A stretch of 8,079 nucleotides of DNA. Source: an uncultured Lachnospiraceae bacterium. Lineage in GTDB: Bacteria > Bacillota_A > Clostridia > Lachnospirales > Lachnospiraceae. The translations under genes and the position numbers were made by a program. The DNA is taken from the NCBI GenBank assembly GCA_902795985.1, contig CADBNG010000203.1, positions 1 through 8,079 of the forward strand, in the 5' to 3' direction. Of this stretch, positions 1-6,220 are shown in pieces; the stretch's first letter is position 1, and each line of letters begins with the position of its first letter. The notes beneath the pieces are model-generated. The model was not told where the DNA came from, did no database searches, and saw only the letters and a list, made by a program, of their open reading frames with translations.

Positions 1-3
1 CCA

Positions 4-198
4 GATCAAAGGGTCTGTGCGTTCCCGGCGGCATCAGCCAAAGGAGCGTGAAGACCGCGCGAGTACGTCAATAGTCGCTCTGGCTGAGGGACGAAGACAC
101 AGAGCGACTTGCCAATACAGCGGAACAGCCCACTGCCAGTACGAGTGAAGGGCTGAGCGGGACGACGCCTGACGCCGGGAACGCACAGTCCTTTGATC
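4..198 (+). ncRNA. Candidate structured RNA with long closing stem, class unassigned
   Basis: Bases 4-37 and 169-198 are almost exact reverse complements. GATCAAAGG (4-12) pairs with 190-198, then after a small internal irregularity CTGTGCGTTCCCGGCG (15-30) pairs with 173-188, and after a 3-nt bulge TCAG (34-37) pairs with 169-172. Inside, 73-82 and 100-109 form a perfect 10-bp hairpin, CAGCC (126-130) pairs with GGCTG (151-155), and 46-49 with 165-168 plus 55-58 with 157-160 could extend the base. This is a multibranched fold of about 195 nt. No convincing protein is encoded. Strand is uncertain: the plus strand is favoured because G13 and T189 give a G-U pair there and a T-run hairpin follows at 233-257. 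Its promoter would lie off the left edge. I could not match it to RNase P, SRP RNA, tmRNA, 5S rRNA or a riboswitch whose core I know. By size and shape the raiA motif and 6S RNA deserve testing. A small inverted-repeat mobile element (MITE) is the main alternative. Confidence 0.5.
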
Positions 199-232
199 GT
201 CCGGTTTGCCAGTCACAGTTTTACTCTGAGGC

Positions 233-257
233 GCGCAATCGGTACCGGCTGCGTTTT
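233..257 (+). terminator. Putative intrinsic terminator after the structured element
   Basis: CGCA (234-237) pairs with TGCG (250-253), followed by an A-C mismatch and then TCG (239-241) with CGG (246-248), leaving a GTAC loop. TTTT (254-257) follows directly. The stem is short and interrupted, so it is a moderate terminator at best. It would end an RNA containing the 4-198 element, either as the end of an independent small RNA or as an attenuator ahead of the phosphate transporter gene. Confidence 0.45.
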
Positions 258-295
258 AAACAGATTATTGATCCCTGAAAGTCATTTTGTGCAAT

Positions 296-312
296 ATTTC
301 GCTACCCGAAAT
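296..312. promoter_or_regulatory. Inverted repeat, possible operator upstream of Na+/Pi transporter gene
   Basis: ATTTCG (296-301) and CGAAAT (307-312) form a perfect 6-bp inverted repeat around a 5-base centre. It lies where the -35 region of the likely transporter promoter would be, so a bound regulator could block transcription. It is not followed by a T-run, which argues against a terminator. Function is inference. Confidence 0.3.
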
Positions 313-322
313 GAATTCTTTG

Positions 323-331
323 TGGTAGGAT
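323..331 (+). promoter_or_regulatory. Possible extended -10 promoter of Na+/Pi transporter gene
   Basis: TG-G-TAGGAT resembles an extended -10 element (TGnTATAAT) with two mismatches in the hexamer. No good -35 hexamer lies about 17 bases upstream. If used, transcription would start near 338 and give a leader of about 29 bases containing the AGGAAG ribosome binding site at 351-356. Confidence 0.3.
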
Positions 332-366
332 AAGTTGCAATACGTTTAGCAGGAAGTAAATAGATC

Positions 367-2172
367 ATGAGCATATTTGATATTCTGACTCTGTTCGGCG
401 GTCTGGCCATGTTCCTCTACGGCATGCGGATCATGGGAGACGGCCTGAAAGCCGGTTCTTCCGGCGCTTTAAAAAACGCCATGGAACGCATTACCAATAA
501 TCCGTTCAAGGCGTTTCTGCTGGGCATAGCCGTCACGGCCGTCATCCAGTCCTCCACAGCAACAATCGTCATCACTTCCGGTCTGGTGGCCGCCGGGATC
601 CTTTCCCTTCACCAGTCCCTCGGCATCATCATCGGCGCCAACGTCGGCACAACCGTTACCGGCCAGATCATCCGTCTGCTGGACATTGATTCATCGTCCA
701 CTGCGTGGCTGCAGATGTTCAAGCCGTCTACACTGGCCCCCGTTGCCCTGATCCTCGGAATTGTCCTGATCATGGGGTTCCGTTTCCGGAACGCCAAAAC
801 CTACGGAAACATCGCGATCGGCTTCGGTATTCTGTTCTCCGGTCTTCTGAACATGACCGGCGCGGTCAATTCCCTGACGGGAAGCGGCATCCTGGAATCC
901 CTCCTGACCGGACTCGACAACAATCCCTTTGTCGGATATATCACCGGCGCAGGCGTCGCGTTTGTCCTTCAGAGCTCTTCGGCGACCATCGGTATACTGC
1001 AGGCGTTCTCGCAGTCCGGTCTCCTGACCTTCAGCGGGATTTACGCGGTGATCGTGGGTATCTATCTCGGCGACTGCGTGACCACCGCCATCGTCTGCTC
1101 CATCGGCGCAAAGCCGGAAGCAAGGCGGGTCGGTATCGTCAATATTCTTTTCAACCTCAGTGAGACGGTTCTGGTTCTCGCCGTCGTGGGCATCATTCAC
1201 CGGCTTGGCCTGCTGGACAGTATCTGGACGCAGAGTGTGGACTCCGGTATGATCGCCAACACCAATACCATCTTCAACCTGTCCTGCGCGCTCCTGCTTT
1301 TCCCGTTCATCGGCGTTTATGAAAAGCTCAGCCGCCGCATCGTCAAAGACGAAAAAGAGCCCGCCAGCAAATACAAGGAAACGCTGGATTCCCTCAACCC
1401 GGCCTTTTACAACACTCCGGCCCTGGCCCTCAACAGCACCTACAAGGTCCTGTCCACCATGTTCTCTGTTGCTCGGAACAATCTGCTTCAGGCTTTTTCC
1501 CTGCTGGATCACTATGATAACCGGGTTATGGTGCAGCTGGAGGAGGAAGAAGACGCGGTCGATCTCATGACCGACCAGGCCAGCAAATACATTATCAGCA
1601 TGGTCCCTCATCTGAAGGAAAAAGAGCACACCCTGATTCTGGACCAGTACTACCGTGTCGTCTCGGAATTTGAAAGGCTCGGCGACAACGCGATCAATAT
1701 CGCCCGCACAGCCATGAAACTATACGAACGCGGCATCTCCCTTTCGGAATCCGCGCAGGCAGAGATGGCGGTTTTAAAGGAGCTGCTTCATGAGATCCTG
1801 GGCTGCACGCAGCAGGCCTTTGAGAAACGTGATATTAACGCTGCTTTTCGTATTGAACCGCTGGCGGAAGTCGCGGATGAGATCATTGCCCGGCTCCAGG
1901 CCAACCACCTGAACCGCATGAGCATCGGCGAGTGCGATCCCTACATGGACGCCTTCTTCATGAATCTTCTTTCAAACATCAAGAGGATCACCGGCGTCTG
2001 TTCCAACGTCGGCGGGGCGACCATCGTCCGTGTCCGGCCCGAACTGGCGGATCAGCGGCACAGCTATTTTACCCAGCTTCGCTCCGGTCTCAACGATACC
2101 TTCAATCAGGAATACGACAACGCCCACAGTGCGTATTTTGAAAAGCTGGATCATCTGTCCTCAGCGCAGTAA
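367..2172 (+). CDS. Na+/phosphate cotransporter with C-terminal PhoU-like domain
   Basis: The 601-residue protein is a membrane transporter of the NptA/YjbB (SLC34-like, PNaS) family that takes up inorganic phosphate with sodium. Residues about 1-320 are hydrophobic and hold the two inverted family repeats. Each has the QSS signature: QSSTATIVITSG at 61-72 and QSSSATIGILQAFSQSG at 202-218, with GANVGTTVTG (90-99) and GIYLGDCVTT (231-240) after them. Residues about 350-560 are soluble, mostly helical and PhoU-like, including the segment SEFERLGDNAINIA near residue 430. PhoU-like domains on these carriers are thought to regulate transport in response to phosphate or metal. Length fits the two-domain bacterial form. 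AGGAAG at 351-356 sits 10 bases before the ATG. The gene appears monocistronic, with a hairpin directly after its stop codon and a convergent gene beyond. No clear Pho-box repeat is visible upstream. Phosphate is the usual family substrate, but the exact ligand is inferred. Confidence 0.93.
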   Translation: MSIFDILTLFGGLAMFLYGMRIMGDGLKAGSSGALKNAMERITNNPFKAFLLGIAVTAVIQSSTATIVITSGLVAAGILSLHQSLGIIIGANVGTTVTGQIIRLLDIDSSSTAWLQMFKPSTLAPVALILGIVLIMGFRFRNAKTYGNIAIGFGILFSGLLNMTGAVNSLTGSGILESLLTGLDNNPFVGYITGAGVAFVLQSSSATIGILQAFSQSGLLTFSGIYAVIVGIYLGDCVTTAIVCSIGAKPEARRVGIVNILFNLSETVLVLAVVGIIHRLGLLDSIWTQSVDSGMIANTNTIFNLSCALLLFPFIGVYEKLSRRIVKDEKEPASKYKETLDSLNPAFYNTPALALNSTYKVLSTMFSVARNNLLQAFSLLDHYDNRVMVQLEEEEDAVDLMTDQASKYIISMVPHLKEKEHTLILDQYYRVVSEFERLGDNAINIARTAMKLYERGISLSESAQAEMAVLKELLHEILGCTQQAFEKRDINAAFRIEPLAEVADEIIARLQANHLNRMSIGECDPYMDAFFMNLLSNIKRITGVCSNVGGATIVRVRPELADQRHSYFTQLRSGLNDTFNQEYDNAHSAYFEKLDHLSSAQ

Positions 2173-2190
2173 CGGCAGACATTGCCGTTT
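2171..2190 (+). terminator. Intrinsic terminator of the Na+/Pi transporter gene
   Basis: AACGGCA (2171-2177) pairs perfectly with TGCCGTT (2183-2189) around a 5-base loop, giving a 7-bp stem that starts within the stop codon. The T-run is only three bases before a C, so termination strength is moderate. It sits in the 23-bp gap between two convergent genes and may partly serve both. Confidence 0.5.
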
Positions 2191-2195
2191 CGCGG

Positions 2196-2885
2196 TTACT
2201 CCTGTTCGGGCCCCTGCTTCCGCGCAACAGAACGAACCGTCAGCAGGCAGGCCGTACCGCAGCCTTCCATGGACAGATAATGTCCGGCATTCGCGTCCAC
2301 CAGCACTTTCCCGGACGGCGGAAACTCTTCATCTTCTTCCCAGAAGCGGATCCGGACCGGGAAATTCGGCGCAAAGAAAAAATCCGCGCAGGCATCCGCT
2401 TTTCCGGGGAACACCCGGCCGCCGGCCGCGGTACAAAGCGTCTCAAACGATTTCCCGGACATTCCTGTAAAGGCCGTTTCGAAGATCTGCCCGATCTCCG
2501 CGTCAAATCCCATTCCCCGGGTTCCACCCTGCGGGAGTTCCCGCAGAGAAACCCAGTTTCCCGACAGCGGCGTCCCGTCCGCTGTATTCAGATACTGAAG
2601 CAGGGTCAGATAATGCCAGGCTTCTACCGGAGGCTCCTCCGGGACAGGAAACTGCTCCGTTTTTTCGATAAAACGAATCCCGCATTCCGGTTCATATTCC
2701 GGCACATGAAGCCGCAGCTCCCTTCCGAGGCTGGAAAGAATCACGGTACTGTCCTCCGGATCATACCGCGCTCCGGAAAGGCGGCAGACCTGCTCCGCCG
2801 GAACCAGCCTCAGTTTTTCCAGCGCCGGACCGATCATGCTTTCCATCTGGGGATTTTCGCCTGTCAGAAATTTAATAAAACTCAT
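2196..2885 (-). CDS. DUF3786-like protein of unknown function
   Basis: The protein has 229 residues from the chosen start, is soluble with no signal peptide or membrane segment, and is acidic overall. The central part, about residues 88-120, contains LLQYLNTADGTPLSG followed by NWVSLRELPQGG. This resembles the conserved 'YL..ADG.PL.G.W.sfreLP.GG' core I associate with DUF3786, a family found in anaerobic bacteria with no established function. The assignment is from memory of that motif. The C-terminal part is rich in aromatic and acidic residues (FFFAPNFPVRIRFWEEDEEF). I chose the ATG at 2883-2885 because AAGGAG (2895-2900) lies 9 bases before it. An upstream in-frame ATG at 2901-2903 would add six residues but overlaps this Shine-Dalgarno sequence and has none of its own. 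The gene is divergent from the phosphopantetheinyl transferase gene, with promoters of both in a 143-bp gap, and converges on the phosphate transporter gene. No function can be inferred safely. Confidence 0.8.
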   Translation of the reverse strand: MSFIKFLTGENPQMESMIGPALEKLRLVPAEQVCRLSGARYDPEDSTVILSSLGRELRLHVPEYEPECGIRFIEKTEQFPVPEEPPVEAWHYLTLLQYLNTADGTPLSGNWVSLRELPQGGTRGMGFDAEIGQIFETAFTGMSGKSFETLCTAAGGRVFPGKADACADFFFAPNFPVRIRFWEEDEEFPPSGKVLVDANAGHYLSMEGCGTACLLTVRSVARKQGPEQE

Positions 2886-2894
2886 AACACCCTG

Positions 2895-2900
2895 CTCCTT
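2895..2900 (-). promoter_or_regulatory. Ribosome binding site deciding the DUF3786-like start
   Basis: AAGGAG on the minus strand, 9 bases ahead of the ATG at 2883-2885. It lies inside the short extension implied by the more distal ATG at 2901-2903, so it supports the shorter protein. Confidence 0.75.
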
Positions 2901-2920
2901 CATAATTAACGGCTCTGCCG

Positions 2921-2926
2921 ATTATA
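2921..2926 (-). promoter_or_regulatory. Putative -10 element for the DUF3786-like gene
   Basis: A perfect TATAAT is present on the minus strand, about 36 bases before the chosen start codon. Transcription would begin near 2914 and leave a short leader with the AAGGAG site. No recognisable -35 hexamer sits 16-18 bases upstream, so this rests on the -10 alone. Confidence 0.4.
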
Positions 2927-2931
2927 CTGCT

Positions 2932-2960
2932 TTCGAAGAACCCGGAGAGTATTGTATAAT
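2932..2960 (+). promoter_or_regulatory. Putative promoter of the phosphopantetheinyl transferase gene
   Basis: TATAAT (2955-2960) is a perfect -10 hexamer on the plus strand. A poor -35, TTCGAA (2932-2937), lies 17 bases upstream. Start near 2967 gives a leader of about 60 bases. The -10 boxes of the two divergent genes lie only 28 bases apart, so the two promoters overlap and may compete for polymerase. Confidence 0.45.
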
Positions 2961-3028
2961 ACCTCCGTCAAGAAACTGTCCGGCCCTCCGGTTCTGTTGT
3001 TTCATGAACGCCATGGAGTCTGAAGTCA

Positions 3029-3688
3029 ATGATCCGAGTAGAAATGATGGATGTATCCGTTTATAACGATCCGGAGCTTTTCGCCGCGGATTACCGCCGT
3101 ATGCCCTCCTGGCGTCAGGAAAAGATCCGGCATCTGCGTTATCCGAAGGATCAGCGGCTCTCCCTTGGCGCCGGCAGGCTGCTTCTGCAGGCCCTTGCGG
3201 CGGCCGGGCTGGAAGACGCTGCCCCGGAGATCGCGAAAGGCGAATATAAAAAACCTTATTTTCCGGCAATTCAGGACCGCTTCCGCTTCAGCCTTTCCCA
3301 TTCCGGGCAGATGGCCCTGTGCGTCTCCTCCTTCAGCGGGGAAGGGCACGCCGTTTCCGTGGGATGCGATATTGAAAAAGAATCCCCTTTTAATCCGGCA
3401 ATCCCGGAGCGGTTCTTTCACCCGGAAGAGAACTCCCGGATCCTGGCCCTGGCGGAACCGGAAGAACAGCAGAAGCTGTTCACCCGTTTGTGGACACTGA
3501 AGGAAAGCTTCGTCAAAGCGGCCGGTACCGGCCTTGCGCTCCCGCTGAACCGTTTTTGCGTCCGCGTTTCGGAGGACGGCCGGATCTCCCTGGAACAGGA
3601 CGCGGTTCCCGGAAAGTTCCTGCTTTGGGAAATCCAGGCTCCGGACGGATATCATGCTTCGGTATGCGCCGCCGAAGAACCTCAATAA
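3029..3688 (+). CDS. Sfp-type 4'-phosphopantetheinyl transferase
   Basis: The 219-residue cytoplasmic enzyme transfers the 4'-phosphopantetheine arm of coenzyme A to a serine of acyl or peptidyl carrier proteins, converting apo to holo carriers. Family motifs appear in order. SLGAGRLLLQ (45-54) and KKPYF (74-78) belong to the CoA-binding N-terminal half, FSLSHSG (87-93) is the family N/S-LSHS motif, and VGCDIE (111-116) holds D114 and E116. FTRLWTLKESFVKAAGTGL (151-169) holds E159 and K163. D114, E116 and E159 are the expected Mg2+ ligands. The length, near that of Sfp (about 224 residues), marks the monomeric two-lobed Sfp/Gsp type rather than the shorter AcpS. GGAG at 3015-3018 lies 10 bases before the ATG. 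No carrier protein, NRPS or PKS gene lies in the window, so its target is unknown. It could serve a secondary metabolite cluster elsewhere or the fatty-acid carrier protein. The reading frame is intact and all catalytic residues are present. Confidence 0.92.
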   Translation: MIRVEMMDVSVYNDPELFAADYRRMPSWRQEKIRHLRYPKDQRLSLGAGRLLLQALAAAGLEDAAPEIAKGEYKKPYFPAIQDRFRFSLSHSGQMALCVSSFSGEGHAVSVGCDIEKESPFNPAIPERFFHPEENSRILALAEPEEQQKLFTRLWTLKESFVKAAGTGLALPLNRFCVRVSEDGRISLEQDAVPGKFLLWEIQAPDGYHASVCAAEEPQ

Positions 3689-3697
3689 GCCGGTCCG

Positions 3698-3715
3698 CGG
3701 TTCCCGGAACCGTTT
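3698..3715 (+). terminator. Probable intrinsic terminator of the phosphopantetheinyl transferase gene
   Basis: CGGTTC (3698-3703) pairs with GAACCG (3707-3712) around a 3-base loop, and TTT follows, starting 10 bases after the stop codon. The stem is short and the T-run weak. A second symmetrical hairpin, GGAAAA (3742-3747) with TTTTCC (3754-3759), lies just past the convergent TetR stop codon and might serve that gene, but its stem is mostly A-T. Confidence 0.4.
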
Positions 3716-3760
3716 CAAAGCCGCACTTCAGTCCCGGCCGCGGAAAAGTCCGGTTTTCCT

Positions 3761-4360
3761 TCAGCCGGCCTGCCGGTTCTCCGGTCTCAGTCCCTCCAGA
3801 AAAAGCGGAAGCATTTTTTCCGAATACTGGCACAGGGAATAATTTCCTCCGCACAGGCACCAGTCGTACATCATGGCCCTTTCATAAATCGCATAGGCCC
3901 GGGTTATGTCATTCACGGAAAGATCCTCCCGGAAAACATGTTTTTCCTTTCCCTCGACCGCGATCTTCCGGAGGAGTTTATAATAACTCCGGTCGGGGTC
4001 CAGCAGGTGTTTTTCCCCCTTCGTTGTCAGCTGGGAACGGAACAGTTCCGTAAGGAGAGTTACGGGAACCGTATTCTCAATCATCAGGAACAGCTCCTGA
4101 TTCATGGCCACCAGTCTGGATATCGGGTCCAGCGACGGATCCATGGCCCCTTCCAGCTCCTCATATTTCTCGTCAAACAGATACGACAGGGAACCCAGCA
4201 GATCGTCCTTGGATTCAAAATAGTGATAGAAGGATCCCTTGGACGTTTTTGCCAGTTCGATAATATCGTCAATGGTGGTGTTGCCGTATCCGTGCTCGTA
4301 AAACAGCTTCCAGGCCGCGGATACGATACGGCTTTTGGTCTGTCCGGCGCTTTTTTTCAT
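3761..4360 (-). CDS. TetR/AcrR-family transcriptional regulator
   Basis: The 199-residue protein has the typical TetR layout. An N-terminal DNA-binding three-helix domain (about 8-55) contains IVSAAWKLFYEHGYGNTTI and the recognition-helix region TSKGSFYHYFESKDDLL. A helical ligand-binding and dimerisation domain fills the rest. The N-terminal domain is strongly conserved. The C-terminal domain is divergent and gives no clue to the ligand. Such proteins are usually repressors released by a small molecule. The start codon follows AAGGGGAG with short spacing. The gene diverges from putP across 245 bp, and its likely promoter contains a perfect palindrome that suggests self-repression. Whether it also controls putP is unknown. 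Many TetR genes sit beside the transporter they regulate, but those are more often efflux pumps than proline symporters. Confidence 0.92.
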   Translation of the reverse strand: MKKSAGQTKSRIVSAAWKLFYEHGYGNTTIDDIIELAKTSKGSFYHYFESKDDLLGSLSYLFDEKYEELEGAMDPSLDPISRLVAMNQELFLMIENTVPVTLLTELFRSQLTTKGEKHLLDPDRSYYKLLRKIAVEGKEKHVFREDLSVNDITRAYAIYERAMMYDWCLCGGNYSLCQYSEKMLPLFLEGLRPENRQAG

Positions 4361-4437
4361 ATTCTCCCCTTCCCTGTGCAGGCTGTGCGGGTGTTATCCC
4401 CGGTTCCGGATTCCGGTCCGTTTTGAATTATAATAAT

Positions 4438-4467
4438 AGTATATACTTCGGTCTATTCGATAATCAA
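4438..4467 (-). promoter_or_regulatory. Putative tetR promoter with overlapping palindromic operator
   Basis: On the minus strand TTGATT (4462-4467) is separated by 18 bases from TATACT (4438-4443), a reasonable sigma-A-type pair. The perfect 10-bp palindrome AGTATATACT (4438-4447) covers the -10 box. A repressor bound there would block transcription, which is how many TetR proteins control themselves. An alternative minus-strand TATAAT lies at 4427-4432 but lacks a -35. Operator function is inferred. Confidence 0.45.
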
Positions 4468-4507
4468 CTGATTTCAATGTATTTTTACAAATTTTCGGTG
4501 ATTAATC

Positions 4508-4536
4508 ATATGAATTGTTCAATATACGGTTCATAT
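4508..4536. promoter_or_regulatory. Inverted repeat upstream of putP, possible operator
   Basis: ATATGAA (4508-4514) and TTCATAT (4530-4536) are perfect inverted repeats separated by 15 bases. Within the spacing, TGAA-TTG-TTCA (4511-4520) forms a smaller overlapping repeat. The outer repeat ends about 22 bases before the putP -10 box. The region is very AT-rich, where such repeats occur easily by chance. Confidence 0.25.
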
Positions 4537-4555
4537 TTTATTACAGAATGCGGTG

Positions 4556-4564
4556 TGCTAAAAT
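4556..4564 (+). promoter_or_regulatory. Putative extended -10 promoter of putP
   Basis: TG-C-TAAAAT is an extended -10 element with one mismatch in the hexamer. The -35 region is T-rich without a clear hexamer, as is common for extended -10 promoters. The start site would be near 4571, giving a leader of about 35 bases with GAGGG at 4595-4599. Confidence 0.5.
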
Positions 4565-4605
4565 AGATCATTATCATCCGGAAAAGACTTCAATGAGGGA
4601 AAAAA

Positions 4606-6117
4606 ATGTTTAACGCAGAAAGTATCGTATTCATCGCTTATTTCGTGGTCCTGTTTTTCGTTGGCCTGATCTTCTTCTTCAACGGCAGCAACCAAAACCA
4701 GAAGGACTACTTCCTCGGCGGGCGGACCATGGGTCCGTGGGTAACCGCCATGTCCGCCCAGGCTTCGGATATGTCGGCCTGGCTGCTCATGGGACTGCCG
4801 GGTTCCATCGTCGCTTTCGGCTTCGGGCAGATGTGGATCGGCATCGGCCTGGCCCTCGGCACCGCCGTGAACTGGATCCTGTGCGCCTCGCGCCTGCGCA
4901 AATTCAGTAAGGCCGCCGGCGACTCCATCACCCTTCCGCAGTATCTGACCAACCGTTTCGCCACCAGCGGCAAAACGCTGCAGATTATCTGCGCCGTGAT
5001 CTTCCTGATCGCCTTTACGGTTTACGTCGCTTCCGCTTTTGTTGCGGGCACTTCCGTATTCACCATGCTGTTCCCGGGAATGACCGAAAAAACAGCCATG
5101 CTCATCTTCGTCCTGATCATTATCGGCTATACTTTCCTCGGCGGATTCCGTGCCGTCTGCTGGACGGACTTCTTCCAGGGAATTCTGATGCTGATCGCCC
5201 TTCTGGCCATTCCGATCATCGTTATCGCTACGCAGAACCTGGACACAGGCCTGCTTTCAAACGTCTATACCTATACGGACGCCGGCGGCGCCGTGGTTTC
5301 CTGCGAATTCGGCGCAAGCCTGTTCACCGCTTCCTGGCAGGATGTGGTCTCCGGTCTGGGCTGGGGTCTCGGATATTTCGGAATGCCCCATATCATCATC
5401 CGGTTCATGTCCATCGAGAAGCCTTCGATGATCAAAAAATCCGCGGTGGTCGCCATTGTCTGGGTTGTCCTTTCCCTTGGAGCGGCCTGTCTGATTGCCT
5501 ACTTCGCGAGAATGCTGGTCGCGGATGAAATCCTTCCGAACGGCGCTCAGAAGACGGTCTTCATTGTCATGGCCCGGAAATTCTTCCCGCCCGCGATCGC
5601 CGGAATCCTTCTGGCCGCGATTATGGCGGCTTCCGTATCCACTGCCGACTCCCAGCTTCTGGTGGCTTCCAGTTCCTTCACCTCGGATCTTTACCAGCCC
5701 CTGTTCCGGAAAAGCGCCAGTGATAAAGAAGTGCTCTGGGTCGGCCGTATCGCGGTCGTAGCGGTCTCTCTCGTCGCGTATGCCATCGCCTCCTCCAAAG
5801 GTGCCGGCGCGCAGGCCATCATGAATCTGGTGGAAAATGCCTGGGGTATTTTCGGCGCGGCCTTCGGTCCGGTCATTATCCTTTCCCTCTTCTGGCGGCG
5901 GTTCAATTACGCCGGAGCCTGCATCGGCGTTATCGTCGGCGCGCTCGTGGATATTGTATGGCTGTTCGGCATCAAGGGGACCGGCGTTTATGAACTCGTT
6001 CCCGGATTCGCGGCCGGCCTTGTCGCCGCAATAATCGGCACCCTTGCCACCAAAGCGCCGGAAAAGAAAGTGACGGATATCTTCGACACGGCAACGGCTC
6101 CGGATTTCAATGAATAA
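4606..6117 (+). CDS. putP: Sodium/proline symporter PutP
   Basis: The 503-residue membrane protein of the sodium:solute symporter family (SSS, LeuT fold, about 13 helices) imports L-proline with Na+. Its length matches E. coli PutP (502). Signatures in order are KDYFLGGRTMGPW (33-45), SAQASDMSAWLLMGLPG (50-66), GGFRAVCWTDFFQG (179-192), YFGMPHIIIRFMSI (257-270), AASVSTADSQLLVASSSFTSDLY (341-363) and WGIFGAAFGPVIILSLFW (413-430). D55 and S57 correspond in position to the Na+-site residues of E. coli PutP. S345 and T346 fit the conserved serine-threonine pair of helix 9 (S340/T341 there, from memory), and D348 stands where that protein has cysteine. GAGGG lies 6 bases before the ATG. The gene stands alone: no proline dehydrogenase gene is adjacent, so uptake may serve osmoprotection, protein synthesis or Stickland fermentation. 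A strong terminator follows about 60 bases after the stop. Proline is the best-supported substrate, but related symporters for other solutes exist. Confidence 0.93.
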   Translation: MFNAESIVFIAYFVVLFFVGLIFFFNGSNQNQKDYFLGGRTMGPWVTAMSAQASDMSAWLLMGLPGSIVAFGFGQMWIGIGLALGTAVNWILCASRLRKFSKAAGDSITLPQYLTNRFATSGKTLQIICAVIFLIAFTVYVASAFVAGTSVFTMLFPGMTEKTAMLIFVLIIIGYTFLGGFRAVCWTDFFQGILMLIALLAIPIIVIATQNLDTGLLSNVYTYTDAGGAVVSCEFGASLFTASWQDVVSGLGWGLGYFGMPHIIIRFMSIEKPSMIKKSAVVAIVWVVLSLGAACLIAYFARMLVADEILPNGAQKTVFIVMARKFFPPAIAGILLAAIMAASVSTADSQLLVASSSFTSDLYQPLFRKSASDKEVLWVGRIAVVAVSLVAYAIASSKGAGAQAIMNLVENAWGIFGAAFGPVIILSLFWRRFNYAGACIGVIVGALVDIVWLFGIKGTGVYELVPGFAAGLVAAIIGTLATKAPEKKVTDIFDTATAPDFNE

Positions 6118-6174
6118 GCCGCCTGCCATCCGGTCATCGCTTCATACAGAGGCTTCATTCTTTTCTCAGACAGC

Positions 6175-6220
6175 AAAACAGCGGGTGAAAGAATTTCCAA
6201 AAACTTTCATCCGCTGTTTT
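6175..6220. terminator. Strong bidirectional intrinsic terminator
   Basis: AAAACAGCGGGTGAAAG (6175-6191) pairs with CTTTCATCCGCTGTTTT (6204-6220) over 17 positions with one G-T wobble, around a 12-base loop. The A-run on one side and T-run on the other let it act on both strands, ending putP from the left and the lipoprotein gene from the right. Confidence 0.9.

Noticed and set aside
34..216. 60-codon minus-strand open frame across the palindromic element
   Set aside because: It spans the arm and hairpins of the structured element, its product is compositionally odd and resembles no protein I know, and no ribosome binding site is evident.
241..247. GGTACCG resembling the T-box antiterminator core (GGTACCGCG)
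   Set aside because: The match is short, part of a small palindrome, and none of the other T-box landmarks (stem I, specifier loop, AGAGTGG-like motif) are present. The downstream gene is also not of T-box type.
1..257. Identity of the 5' element as RNase P RNA, SRP RNA, tmRNA or 5S rRNA
   Set aside because: None of the signature sequences is present (GAGGAAAGTCC for RNase P, the GGAAGGAAGCAGC-type SRP apical loop, the tmRNA tag frame and tRNA-like ends, conserved 5S segments).
691..1629. 312-codon minus-strand open frame inside the phosphate transporter gene
   Set aside because: It lies wholly within a clear family gene on the other strand and its product lacks recognisable domains. Long antisense frames are common in GC-rich genes.
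5257..6129. 290-codon minus-strand open frame inside putP
   Set aside because: Same reason: its product is a low-complexity string rich in charged residues and glycine, antisense to a well-supported symporter.
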